Assembly: GCA_030524225.1 (NCBI GenBank)
Contig: JAUNGV010000007.1
Span: 1 to 64,000 of the forward strand
Direction of reading: 5' to 3'
Origin: Eubacteriales bacterium
GTDB taxonomy: Bacteria; Bacillota; Clostridia; Lachnospirales; Lachnospiraceae
DNA length: 64,000 nt
Part shown: one piece after another, positions 26,682 through 34,671 of the stretch
Layout: every line of letters begins with the position of its first letter
How positions within the stretch are numbered: the first letter of the stretch is position 1
The notes under the pieces: model-generated
The model's input: the letters and a program-made list of their open reading frames with translations, nothing else
What the model was told of the DNA's origin: nothing
Database searches by the model: none
Made by a program: the position numbers and the translations under genes

Positions 26682-26710
26682 TTGACGGATTCCGCACAAT
26701 CGGGTATAGT
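26682..26710 (+). promoter_or_regulatory. Sigma-A promoter toward the LuxR-type regulator
   Basis: TTGACG (26682-26687) and TATAGT (26705-26710) are 17 bases apart. The -35 box starts one base after the end of the palindromic element. Predicted start is near 26717. Confidence 0.75.
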
Positions 26711-26797
26711 TACGGCAGTTTGAGATGGAAACAGGCTGAACAATCAGACAGCATAATCATAATAATCAATAATCATAAAGAGACAGAATCTGCAATG

Positions 26798-26836
26798 GGG
26801 CGGAGCCGGAAGAGACGGCGCCGCTCTTTTTTAATT
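26798..26836 (+). terminator. Intrinsic terminator in the leader of the LuxR-type regulator gene
   Basis: GCGG-a-GCCG pairs with CGGC-g-CCGC around a seven-base loop and is followed by TCTTTTTTAATTTT. It would end the transcript after about 115 bases, well before the regulator ATG at 26979, so the gene may be attenuated or a short leader RNA may be made. Confidence 0.7.
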
Positions 26837-26978
26837 TTATCGGAAGATCGCAGGAGACGGAGTACATCGCCTACGCAGAGAGAGGCGGAGTGATCCGGGA
26901 GGAAGAGGTCAAACAGATTGCAGATTTAACACAGGCTTGGCACAGCGCCTGCGCGGAGAGATCCGGAAAGGAGGCAGG

Positions 26979-27749
26979 ATGAGAGGACTGGAGAGAAATG
27001 ACTGGATGGTTCTCAATGCCATCATTTATAAGATATACACCACAGAAGATTCTGTGCAGATGCGGAGGGAGTTCTTAGAGCAGCTCAGGATGGTGCTGGA
27101 TTTTGACGCGGCGGACTTCCTTCTGGCGGATGCAGGGAAGGAATCGGAGAGAGCCGGGACGGTGACGTTTGGAATGGAGTCTGCTGTGGCGGCGCAGCGG
27201 AGCGGGATGGAGGACGACAGGGAGATTCCCTACAGTGGCCGGTGTATGGTTTATCGGGAAACGGATGTCCTTTCTGATGAGAGGAGAGTGATGACGGAGC
27301 GCTACCGCGAGAGGTTTCGCCCCAACGGCTGGCACTACGCCATGCAGATGGTTCTGGGGAGAGAGGGGAGATTTCTCGGTGTGATCACGTTTTACCGGAC
27401 GATCGGCAGGGATAACTTTACCAGTGAGGATATTTTCCTGCTCGATACGCTCAAAGAGCATCTGGCGTACCGCCTTTGTCAGGATGCGGGCAGGAGAGGA
27501 GCGGGCAGCGGAGAGGGCAAGCTCTCAGTGTCTGAGGCGGCCGAGCGCTACCGGCTGACGCGGCGGGAGGAGATGGTGCTGCGCGCTCTGCTGCAGGGGC
27601 GGGAGAAAGAGGAGATTGCGGAGGAGTTTGCGATCAGCGTCAATACGCTCAAAAAGCATATTCTGAATCTTTACCGGAAACTGGGAATCAGCAGCCGGGT
27701 ACAGATGTTCAAGATGATACTGGAAAAGGAAGAAGGGAAGCGCGCGTGA
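26979..27749 (+). CDS. LuxR-type transcriptional regulator with GAF-like N-terminus
   Basis: About 256 aa. Residues about 20-165 look like a GAF-type sensory domain (LRMVLDFDAADFLLAD, MQMVLGREGRFLGVITFYR, TSEDIFLLDTLKEHLAYRL). The last 65 residues are the LuxR/FixJ helix-turn-helix: LTRREEMVLRALLQGREKEEIAEEF, NTLKKHILNLYRKLGI. AAAGGAGG stands five bases before ATG 26979. It is divergent from the alcohol dehydrogenase and has a terminator in its own leader. A regulatory link to the dehydrogenase or to the downstream PII and polyamine genes is possible but not shown. Confidence 0.85.
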   Translation: MRGLERNDWMVLNAIIYKIYTTEDSVQMRREFLEQLRMVLDFDAADFLLADAGKESERAGTVTFGMESAVAAQRSGMEDDREIPYSGRCMVYRETDVLSDERRVMTERYRERFRPNGWHYAMQMVLGREGRFLGVITFYRTIGRDNFTSEDIFLLDTLKEHLAYRLCQDAGRRGAGSGEGKLSVSEAAERYRLTRREEMVLRALLQGREKEEIAEEFAISVNTLKKHILNLYRKLGISSRVQMFKMILEKEEGKRA

Positions 27750-27914
27750 CGCGGGAAGATCCGCAAGGGGACAGACGCCCGGAATGCATTGGGAGGGGAA
27801 AAGGATCCGTCCTGCAGCAGGGAGACAAAAACGCGGGATGAATTAGGCGATGAAAAGGACGTGCCTCTGCGGCGGGGAAGACAAAAGCTGGAAAATACGG
27901 AAAATACTCCTTAA

Positions 27915-28271
27915 TTGTGTGACCGGGAAATGCAAAATACTGCAAAAGAAGTAGAAAAATATCGAAAAAGTACCATTGCGCAGCGGCGGGAAGCGTGTAT
28001 GATAAGAAACAAATCTGAAGCGGCGAGTCAGAAAGTTTCCGTGGTAGATCATAAAGTTCCCGCGGAGGATCATAAAGCTCTCACAGCAGAGTATAAAGTT
28101 CCCGCAGCGGGGCAGGAAACGGCGGTGCGCAGAGCGGCGGGCGCTGTCGGGGAAACAGGCGGACAGACGGAGTGCAGGCAGAACACAACTACGCAGAGAG
28201 CAGAAAGCAAAAACAGAGAGAAAAACAGAAAACAAAACGGAAAACAGAGAGTAAAGCAGAAAGCGGAATAG
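27915..28271 (+). CDS. Possible small basic low-complexity protein with 7-residue repeats
   Basis: Up to 118 aa from a TTG, or about 90 from ATG 27999; no clear ribosome binding site for either. It contains four tandem 21-base units at 28029-28112 that encode QKVSVVD, HKVPAED, HKALTAE and YKVPAAG. The tail is rich in Lys, Arg, Gln and Asn. A terminator follows at about 28285-28330. I recognise no family. The frame could equally be a decayed sequence; the repeats in whole codons are the only argument for coding. Confidence 0.3.
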   Translation: MCDREMQNTAKEVEKYRKSTIAQRREACMIRNKSEAASQKVSVVDHKVPAEDHKALTAEYKVPAAGQETAVRRAAGAVGETGGQTECRQNTTTQRAESKNREKNRKQNGKQRVKQKAE

Positions 28272-28284
28272 CGAACAAAAGGCG

Positions 28285-28330
28285 AAGGGGCTGACGGTCA
28301 AAAGAGACCGGACGGCCTCTTTTTGATTTT
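28285..28330 (+). terminator. Intrinsic terminator before the PII gene
   Basis: A GC-rich stem built from GGCTGACGGTC and GACCGGACGGCC is followed by TCTTTTTG and a further T-rich stretch. It separates the uncertain small frame from the PII-like gene. Between about 28331 and 28436 only spacer sequence is seen. Confidence 0.65.
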
Positions 28331-28436
28331 CAATTTTTGGTTCATGGGTGAAAGCGGGCGTCAGAGAGCGCTGCGGACCGCGGTCCCCGGGGAGCACCCG
28401 CCCAGCCGCCTGCAGCGCCGCAGAATGGAGGTTCGT

Positions 28437-28790
28437 ATGAAAGAAGTGGTATTGATTATCCGGCCGGAGCAGCTGGAGACACTGAAAGGAATTCTGGATC
28501 AGTTCGGATGCGGCGGCATGACGATTATGAGCGTGATGGGCTGCGGGACGCAGAAAGGATTTTCGGACGAGCAGCCTGTCAGAGAGATCAAGGGTTTCAA
28601 GACGGCGATCAATCTTCTGCCCAAGATCCGGGTGAGCGTGGTCGTCCATGACAGGAAGGTGGAGCCGATCATCACGGAGGTGCGCGACAGGATGGCGACG
28701 GCGCACGTCGGCGACGGCAAGATTTTCATCAAGCCGGTGGAGGACGCGGTCAGAATCCGGACCGGAGAGAGAGGAAACAAGGCGCTGTAG
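28437..28790 (+). CDS. PII family signal-transduction protein without the T-loop tyrosine
   Basis: About 117 aa. Opening MKEVVLIIRPEQLETLKGIL, then GMTIMSVMGCGTQKGF, LPKIRVSVVVHD, and the C-terminal ATAHVGDGKIFIKPVEDAVRIRTGE are classical PII (GlnB/GlnK) elements, including the B-loop and the 2-oxoglutarate/ATP pocket. The T-loop (about residues 37-55, FSDEQPVREIKGFK) contains no Tyr, so uridylylation as in GlnB is not possible. GGAGG precedes ATG 28437 by five bases. Usual neighbours (amtB, nif, gln genes) are absent; the next genes are a polyamine importer. It may sense energy and nitrogen state for that cluster; this is inference. Confidence 0.88.
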   Translation: MKEVVLIIRPEQLETLKGILDQFGCGGMTIMSVMGCGTQKGFSDEQPVREIKGFKTAINLLPKIRVSVVVHDRKVEPIITEVRDRMATAHVGDGKIFIKPVEDAVRIRTGERGNKAL

Positions 28791-28981
28791 GAAGCGGAAA
28801 ACGGCAGGAAAGTCGGGAACGCAAAACGGCAAGAGCGTCAGGCGGCTGAGGCGTTTGTGGGAGAACGGGACAGTGCGTCAGGCGGCCAGAACGTAAATGG
28901 AAAACGGGGAGCAGCAATCAGGACAGATCGGGCAGCGGGGGAAGAAAGCAGAGGACTGCAACAGGAATGAGGTGACCGGAT

Positions 28982-30094
28982 TTGAGCGAGAAGAAGATAA
29001 TGGTTGACCTGCGGGAGGTCAATAAGAGATACGGTGAGAACCATGTGGTCAGGGATCTGTCGCTGCAGGTCTATGAGGGCGAGTTTCTGACAATGCTGGG
29101 CTCCTCCGGCTGCGGCAAAACGACGACGCTGCGGATGATTGCGGGATTTGAAGAGGCGACGAGCGGAAGCATCCGGGTCAACGGCGTCAGTGTGGAAAAT
29201 CAGGAGCCCTTCGAGAGAAACGTCAATACGGTGTTTCAGAGCTATGCGCTCTTTCCGCATATGACAGTGGCGGACAACGTGGCCTACGGTCTGCGGATCA
29301 AAAAGACGCCGAAGGCCGAGATCCGGGAGCGGGTCGCAGAGATGCTCGAGCTCGTGCAGCTCGGAGGCTTTGAGAGAAGGCGTCCGTCGCAGCTCTCCGG
29401 AGGACAGAAGCAGCGCGTGGCGATCGCGAGGGCGCTGATCAACAGGCCGCAGGTTCTGCTGCTGGACGAGCCGCTGGGGGCGCTGGATTTGAAACTGCGC
29501 AAGCAGATGCAGATCGAGCTGAAGCGTCTGCAGAGAAAGCTGAACATTACGTTCATTTATGTCACTCACGATCAGGAAGAGGCGCTGACGATGAGCGACC
29601 GGATTGCGATCATGAACAACGGGATTCTCGAGCAGATCGGAACGCCGAAGGAGATCTACGAGCAGCCGGCGTCGAAATTTGTAGCGACTTTTATCGGCGA
29701 AACGAATCTCTTTGAGGGCTGTGTGAGCCGGGTGAGCGGCAGCGAGGTCGGAGTGACGCTGGAGACCGGAGAGGCGACGGCGTTCGGGGAGCGCTTTACT
29801 CCGGGTGAGATGGTGGCTGTGTCGGTACGGCCGGAGCGGATCCGTTATTCCAGGGAGCCGGTGGAAGGGTTCTCGATCGAGGCGATGATCCGGGAGCAGA
29901 TCTATGTGGGGTCTGTGCTGAAAACCATCGCGGAGCTGCCGAACGGCAACGAGATCCGGATCGAAAGGCTGGCCGGGGAGAAGATTCCGGAGGGAGGCAG
30001 GGTCTATCTCTACTGGGAGCAGGACGACGCCAAGCTCATTCATTCGCGCAGTCATGCAATCTATGACGCAGTGGAAAATATGAGCTTCGTGTGA
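28982..30094 (+). CDS. potA: Spermidine/putrescine ABC transporter ATPase (PotA)
   Basis: 370 aa. Walker A GSSGCGKTT, Q-loop VFQSYALFPH, signature LSGGQKQRVAIARAL, Walker B VLLLDEPLGALD and the switch His in VTHDQEEA are all present. The C-terminal TOBE-type regulatory domain (from about residue 240) is that of PotA/PotG-like ATPases. TTG start with GAGGTG seven bases upstream; an ATG at 29000 is an alternative. It powers import of polyamines through the two permeases that follow. Confidence 0.93.
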   Translation: MSEKKIMVDLREVNKRYGENHVVRDLSLQVYEGEFLTMLGSSGCGKTTTLRMIAGFEEATSGSIRVNGVSVENQEPFERNVNTVFQSYALFPHMTVADNVAYGLRIKKTPKAEIRERVAEMLELVQLGGFERRRPSQLSGGQKQRVAIARALINRPQVLLLDEPLGALDLKLRKQMQIELKRLQRKLNITFIYVTHDQEEALTMSDRIAIMNNGILEQIGTPKEIYEQPASKFVATFIGETNLFEGCVSRVSGSEVGVTLETGEATAFGERFTPGEMVAVSVRPERIRYSREPVEGFSIEAMIREQIYVGSVLKTIAELPNGNEIRIERLAGEKIPEGGRVYLYWEQDDAKLIHSRSHAIYDAVENMSFV

Positions 30095-30108
30095 GAAGGG
30101 AGGAGCCT

Positions 30109-30999
30109 ATGAGAGAGAAGAAGAGCGGCGGGCTCAGCCGCCATACATTCCGGTCGAATACGCTGCCGGCGCTGTGCATGACAGGTCCCGTGACGGTGTG
30201 GCTGATCATTTTTGTGGCGGTTCCCCTGCTCTATGTCGCAGTGATGAGCTTCTGCTCAATTGATCAGAACTATAACGTGGTGTTCCGGTTTACAGCGGAG
30301 AATTACCGGAGGCTGGCGGATACCAATTACATTCAGATCTACGGACAGTCGCTGCTGATTGCGGCGCTCACCACAGCAATCTGTATTCTGATCGGTTATC
30401 CCTTCTCCTTCCTGATTGCGAGGACAAAGGGACGCAAAAAGGGACTCCTTTACATGCTGGTGATCATTCCGTTCTGGACGAACTCACTGATCCGGATCTA
30501 TGGCTGGCGAACCTTCCTCGGCACGAGTGGGTGGCTCAACAGGGGGCTGGAAGCGCTGGGACTCATTGACGAGCCGCTTGATCTGCTGTTTCACAGGGGA
30601 ACGACGGTGCTGGGTATGGTGTACTGCCTGTTTCCGTTTATGGTTCTGCCGCTGTATACGGCCATTGAGAAGCTGGACCGCTCGATGATTGAGGCGTCGG
30701 AGGATCTGGGGGCGCGGCGGGCGGCGACGTTTGTGAGAGTGGTGCTGCCGCTGACGGCGGGCGGGATTTTCTCCGGATCGATCATGGTCTTCATCCCCTG
30801 CCTCGGGTATTTCTTCGTCTCGGATATTCTCGGCGGCGGCAATGCGGATGTGATCGGCAATCTGATCGAGCGACAGTTCCAGAGCGGGAACAACTGGCCG
30901 CTTGGCGCGGCGCTCTCGATCACACTGATCCTGATTACGCTCCTTCTGGTTAAGCTCTATCAGAAATGCGGCGGCGATATGGAGAGCCTGGGCGGATGA
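30109..30999 (+). CDS. potB: Spermidine/putrescine ABC transporter permease (PotB)
   Basis: About 296 aa with six membrane spans; the first is VTVWLIIFVAVPLLYVAVMSF. FWTNSLIRIYGWRTFLG is characteristic of PotB/PotH permeases and EASEDLGARRAATFVRVVLPLTAGG is the coupling loop. ATG 30109 is four bases after GGGAGGAG; a GTG at 30091 overlapping the potA stop is less likely. It forms the channel with PotC. Confidence 0.93.
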   Translation: MREKKSGGLSRHTFRSNTLPALCMTGPVTVWLIIFVAVPLLYVAVMSFCSIDQNYNVVFRFTAENYRRLADTNYIQIYGQSLLIAALTTAICILIGYPFSFLIARTKGRKKGLLYMLVIIPFWTNSLIRIYGWRTFLGTSGWLNRGLEALGLIDEPLDLLFHRGTTVLGMVYCLFPFMVLPLYTAIEKLDRSMIEASEDLGARRAATFVRVVLPLTAGGIFSGSIMVFIPCLGYFFVSDILGGGNADVIGNLIERQFQSGNNWPLGAALSITLILITLLLVKLYQKCGGDMESLGG

Positions 31000-31033
31000 G
31001 AGAACGGAAGAGCGCGCTGGAAAGGAGAGGACT

Positions 31034-31858
31034 ATGACAAAAAAGAGAAAAAAGCGGGGAGGCAGTATCCTGAGCGTCATTTACTGCGCGCTGGTTTATC
31101 TGTTTCTGTTCCTGCCGATTACCGTGGTGGTCGCGAATTCGTTTAACGCGACGACCTCCAAGCCGTACCTGAGCTGGAAGGGATTTACTCTCTCATGGTA
31201 TGTAAAGCTCTGGGAGAATGAGTCGCTGCTGGAATCCTTCGGGAATACGATGCTCATAGCGATCGCCAGCACGATTCTTGCGGCCTGTGTCGGAACCCTT
31301 GCGGCTGTCGGTATGTACAAATACAAATTCAGGGGAAAAAGCGTGATTGACGCCCTGCTCTATATTCCGGTGGTGATTCCGGAAATCGTGCTCGGCATTT
31401 CGCTTCTGACCCTTTTTACCAATATACACGTTCCGCGCGGTCATCTCTCGCTGATCATCGCGCATGCGACGTTCTCGATTCCCTTTGTGATCTTTAACGT
31501 GCGGGCCAGACTGTCAGGGTATGACAATTCTATCGAGGAGGCGTCGATGGATCTGGGAGCGAACCGGATCGCGACCTTCCTGCGCGTCACGCTGCCGGTG
31601 CTGGCGCCGGGAATCGGAGGGGGCGCTCTGCTGGCTTTTACCCTCTCGATTGACGATGTGATCGTCAGCTACTTCACGAACGGTCAGGTCAAGACCTTCC
31701 CGCTCAAGGTGATGGAGAGCATCAAGAGCGGCGTTTCACCGGATGTCAACGCGCTCTCGACGCTGATTCTGCTCGGTACGATCCTGCTTGTCGTTCTGAC
31801 GCAGAGCGATTTGCCCGGGAAGCTGCGGGCGATGGCGGCGGAGCGGATGGGAAAGTAA
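31034..31858 (+). CDS. potC: Spermidine/putrescine ABC transporter permease (PotC)
   Basis: 274 aa with six membrane spans beginning ALVYLFLFLPITVVVANSF. The coupling loop EEASMDLGANRIATFLRVTLPVLAPG and LAFTLSIDDVIVSYFTNG are typical of PotC/PotI. AAAGGAGAGG precedes the ATG. It is 34 bases downstream of potB and cotranscribed. Confidence 0.94.
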   Translation: MTKKRKKRGGSILSVIYCALVYLFLFLPITVVVANSFNATTSKPYLSWKGFTLSWYVKLWENESLLESFGNTMLIAIASTILAACVGTLAAVGMYKYKFRGKSVIDALLYIPVVIPEIVLGISLLTLFTNIHVPRGHLSLIIAHATFSIPFVIFNVRARLSGYDNSIEEASMDLGANRIATFLRVTLPVLAPGIGGGALLAFTLSIDDVIVSYFTNGQVKTFPLKVMESIKSGVSPDVNALSTLILLGTILLVVLTQSDLPGKLRAMAAERMGK

Positions 31859-31933
31859 GACGGTAACGCGGAAACCGCACGGTCGGTTTCTGTACGCAGT
31901 GCCGCAGACAGGCTGCGGCAGAGGAGGAGACTT

Positions 31934-32998
31934 ATGAAAAAAAGAGTGATTGCGGTACTGATGGCGGCGATGGCAGCCCTGCCCCTTTCGGCGTGCGGGG
32001 GAGGAGCGTCCACGGCTTCGGCGGCGGGAAACGCGGGAGAGCTGAATCTTTTTATCTGGACGGAATATGTGCCGGACGCTGTCATTGAACAGTTTGAGGA
32101 GGAGACAGGCATTCAGGTCAACGTCTCCACGTTTTCCAGCAACGAGGATATGCTGGCCAAGGTGAGATCAGAGGAAGAGGGCGCTTACGATATCGTGCAG
32201 CCCAGCGATTACATGGTGCAGCAGATGATCGCCAACGATATGCTCGAGGAGCTGGATCAGGAGCAGCTGACGAATCTGGGGAACATCGGAGAGGCGTATC
32301 TGGATCCGAGCTATGATCCCGGTAATGTCTACTCGGTGCCGTATCTGGGCGGTGTGGTTGCGATCGGCGTCAATACCGACAGGATTACGGATGAGATCAC
32401 AGGCTACGACGATCTGTTCAATCCGGCGTATGCGGACACCACGGTGGTGCTCGATGATACGAGGGCGATTATCGGTGTGACGGAGCGCAGCATGGGACTG
32501 TCAATGAACGAGTCGGATCCGGACACCCTCGCCGAAGTGCAGACGAAGCTCCTGAGCTGGAAGCCGAACATCAAGCTTTACGACAGTGACAGCCCGAAAT
32601 CCGCGCTGATTTCCGGAGACTGCACCATCGGCGTGGCGTGGAGTGCGGAGATCGCACTGGCCATGGATGAGAACCCGGCGATTGAGATCGTTTACCCGGA
32701 GGAGGGAGCGTACAAGTTCATCGATAACTGGACGGTTCCCAAGGGGGCGAAGAATTACGACAATGCGATGAAATTCATCAACTATATGCTGGAGGCGGAG
32801 ACAGGGCAGGCAGTGGCGCAGGAGTTTCCGTATCTGAATCCGAACGCGGCGGCGATCGAACTGATGGATGAGGAGTATCGGAACAACATCGCGAAGAACG
32901 TGCCGCAGGAGGTGATTGAGAACGCGGAATTTGTGGAGAATCTCGACACCGATACGCTGGCGATTCTCGACCAGATGTGGACGGAACTGAAAAAGTAG
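31934..32998 (+). CDS. potD: Spermidine/putrescine-binding lipoprotein (PotD)
   Basis: 354 aa. The signal ends at the lipobox LPLSACGG. The mature domain starts ELNLFIWTEYVPDAVIEQFEEETGI and contains AYDIVQPSDYMVQQMI, NVYSVPYLGGVVAIGVN and PKGAKNYDNAMKFINYML, all typical of PotD/PotF. It captures a polyamine outside the membrane for PotABC. Polyamine choice (putrescine or spermidine) cannot be settled without structure-based comparison. The spacer that follows is purine-rich with no clear terminator, so readthrough into the aldehyde dehydrogenase is likely. Confidence 0.94.
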   Translation: MKKRVIAVLMAAMAALPLSACGGGASTASAAGNAGELNLFIWTEYVPDAVIEQFEEETGIQVNVSTFSSNEDMLAKVRSEEEGAYDIVQPSDYMVQQMIANDMLEELDQEQLTNLGNIGEAYLDPSYDPGNVYSVPYLGGVVAIGVNTDRITDEITGYDDLFNPAYADTTVVLDDTRAIIGVTERSMGLSMNESDPDTLAEVQTKLLSWKPNIKLYDSDSPKSALISGDCTIGVAWSAEIALAMDENPAIEIVYPEEGAYKFIDNWTVPKGAKNYDNAMKFINYMLEAETGQAVAQEFPYLNPNAAAIELMDEEYRNNIAKNVPQEVIENAEFVENLDTDTLAILDQMWTELKK

Positions 32999-33100
32999 AG
33001 AAACAGGATAGCAGGCAGAGATCAAGACAGCAAGCAGAGAACAAGAGAATAACAGAGAACAGGATAAATAAGCAGAGAAACGGGATAAGGAGGAAGCTGT

Positions 33101-34582
33101 ATGGAGCGTAAACAGATGTATATCGACGGGGAATGGACGTCCGGAACGAGCGGCAAAACGTTTGAAGTCATCAATCCAGCGAACGGAGAGGTGCTGGCCG
33201 AGGTTGCAGAGAGCAGCGTGGAGGATACGCGGGCCGCGATTGCGGCGGCAAAGCGCTCCTTCTATGAGACGAGAGAGTGGCGCGATATGGACTCACAGGC
33301 GCGCAGCGATCTGCTTCTGAAAATTGCGGACCGGATCGAAGAGGAACTGGATTCCTTTGCGATGCTGGATTCCCTTGACAACGGCAAGCCGCTGCGGGAG
33401 GCCCAGGGAGACGTGGCAGACGGCGTTCACTGCTTCCGCTATTACGCGGGGCTGATCAGAGCGCCGCACGGGGGCGTTTACGACGTCAACGAGGGATTCG
33501 GCCGGATGCACAGCTACACGGTGCATGAACCGGTGGGGGTCTGCGCCCAGATCACGCCGTGGAATTATCCGTTTCTGATGGCGGTGTGGAAACTGGCGCC
33601 GGCGCTGGCGGCCGGCAACAGCATCGTGTTTAAACCCAGCAGCGTGACGCCCCTCTCGGCGATCCGGCTGTTTGAACTCTTTGAGGAGGCAGGTCTGCCC
33701 CGCGGCGCGGTCAACCTCGTGATGGGGCCGGGCTCCACGGTCGGCAACGAGTTGGGAGAGAGCATGGATGTCGATATGGTGACGTTTACCGGCAGCACAT
33801 CGGTCGGCAAGTCCCTGATGCGGGCGGCTTCCTCGAATGTCAAACGGATCGGGCTGGAGTTGGGCGGCAAATCCCCGAACGTGATCTTTGCGGATGCGGA
33901 TCTGGAGGGAGCGGTCGAATGGGCGATGATCGGAATCTTTTTCAATCAGGGAGAGGTCTGCTCGGCGGGCTCGCGCATCATTATTGAGGAAAGCATCAGG
34001 GATCAATTCGTAAAGCGGCTTGCGGAGCGGGCGAACGCGATCACGATCGGCGATCCGGTCAGAAATCCGGATATGGGGCCTCTCGTCAGCAAACAGCATA
34101 TGGAGCAGGTGCTCGCCTATATCGAAAAAGGAAAGGCGGAGGGCGCGACCCTCGTCTGCGGCGGAGAGCGGTATACCGAAGGAGAGTGCGCGAAGGGATA
34201 TTTCGTGCGGCCGACGATCTTTGACAACTGCACGTCGGATATGACGATTGTCAGGGAGGAGATCTTCGGGCCGGTGGTGACGATTCAGACCTTCCGGACG
34301 AAGGAGGAGGCGATCGCCCTGGCAAACGACACGGAGTACGGTCTGGCGGGAGCGGTCTTTACCTCGGATCTGACGACGGCAATGACGGTGATCCGGGAGA
34401 TCCGCGCCGGCATCACATGGATCAACTGCTATAACCCGACGTTTAACGAAGCACCGTGGGGAGGATACAAGCAGAGCGGTATCGGCAGGGAACTGGGCGT
34501 GCATGGTCTCGAGGAGTATCAGGAGATCAAGCAGATCAATATCAATCTGACGCCGGGACCGGTGGGCTGGTACGAGCACTGA
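33101..34582 (+). CDS. NAD-dependent aldehyde dehydrogenase (betaine/aminobutyraldehyde type)
   Basis: 493 aa. Catalytic C287 in NQGEVCSAGSR and general base E253 in GLELGGKSPNV are both present, with TFTGSTSVGKSLM for NAD binding and EEIFGPVV near the end. PWNYPFLMAVWKLAPALAAGN matches the BADH/PuuC/PatD group. Placed between a polyamine importer and a class III aminotransferase, it probably oxidises 4-aminobutyraldehyde (or a related amino-aldehyde) to the acid in the cytoplasm. AAGGAGG precedes ATG 33101. Substrate is inferred from context only. Confidence 0.9.
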   Translation: MERKQMYIDGEWTSGTSGKTFEVINPANGEVLAEVAESSVEDTRAAIAAAKRSFYETREWRDMDSQARSDLLLKIADRIEEELDSFAMLDSLDNGKPLREAQGDVADGVHCFRYYAGLIRAPHGGVYDVNEGFGRMHSYTVHEPVGVCAQITPWNYPFLMAVWKLAPALAAGNSIVFKPSSVTPLSAIRLFELFEEAGLPRGAVNLVMGPGSTVGNELGESMDVDMVTFTGSTSVGKSLMRAASSNVKRIGLELGGKSPNVIFADADLEGAVEWAMIGIFFNQGEVCSAGSRIIIEESIRDQFVKRLAERANAITIGDPVRNPDMGPLVSKQHMEQVLAYIEKGKAEGATLVCGGERYTEGECAKGYFVRPTIFDNCTSDMTIVREEIFGPVVTIQTFRTKEEAIALANDTEYGLAGAVFTSDLTTAMTVIREIRAGITWINCYNPTFNEAPWGGYKQSGIGRELGVHGLEEYQEIKQININLTPGPVGWYEH

Positions 34583-34671
34583 GCACAGAGGAGAGGACCG
34601 CAGCCGGAAAACCGCATTTGCGGATGACCCGGCGCGGCCTGCGTAAAGAATATTGCGGAATGGAGAGTATT

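Noticed and set aside
26790..26980. Open frame without ATG ending in the ATGA overlap with the LuxR-type gene, reading VIREEEVKQIADLTQAW
   Set aside because: The composition looks protein-like, but it runs through the leader terminator and has only a weak GTG start; it may be a gene remnant and cannot be supported.
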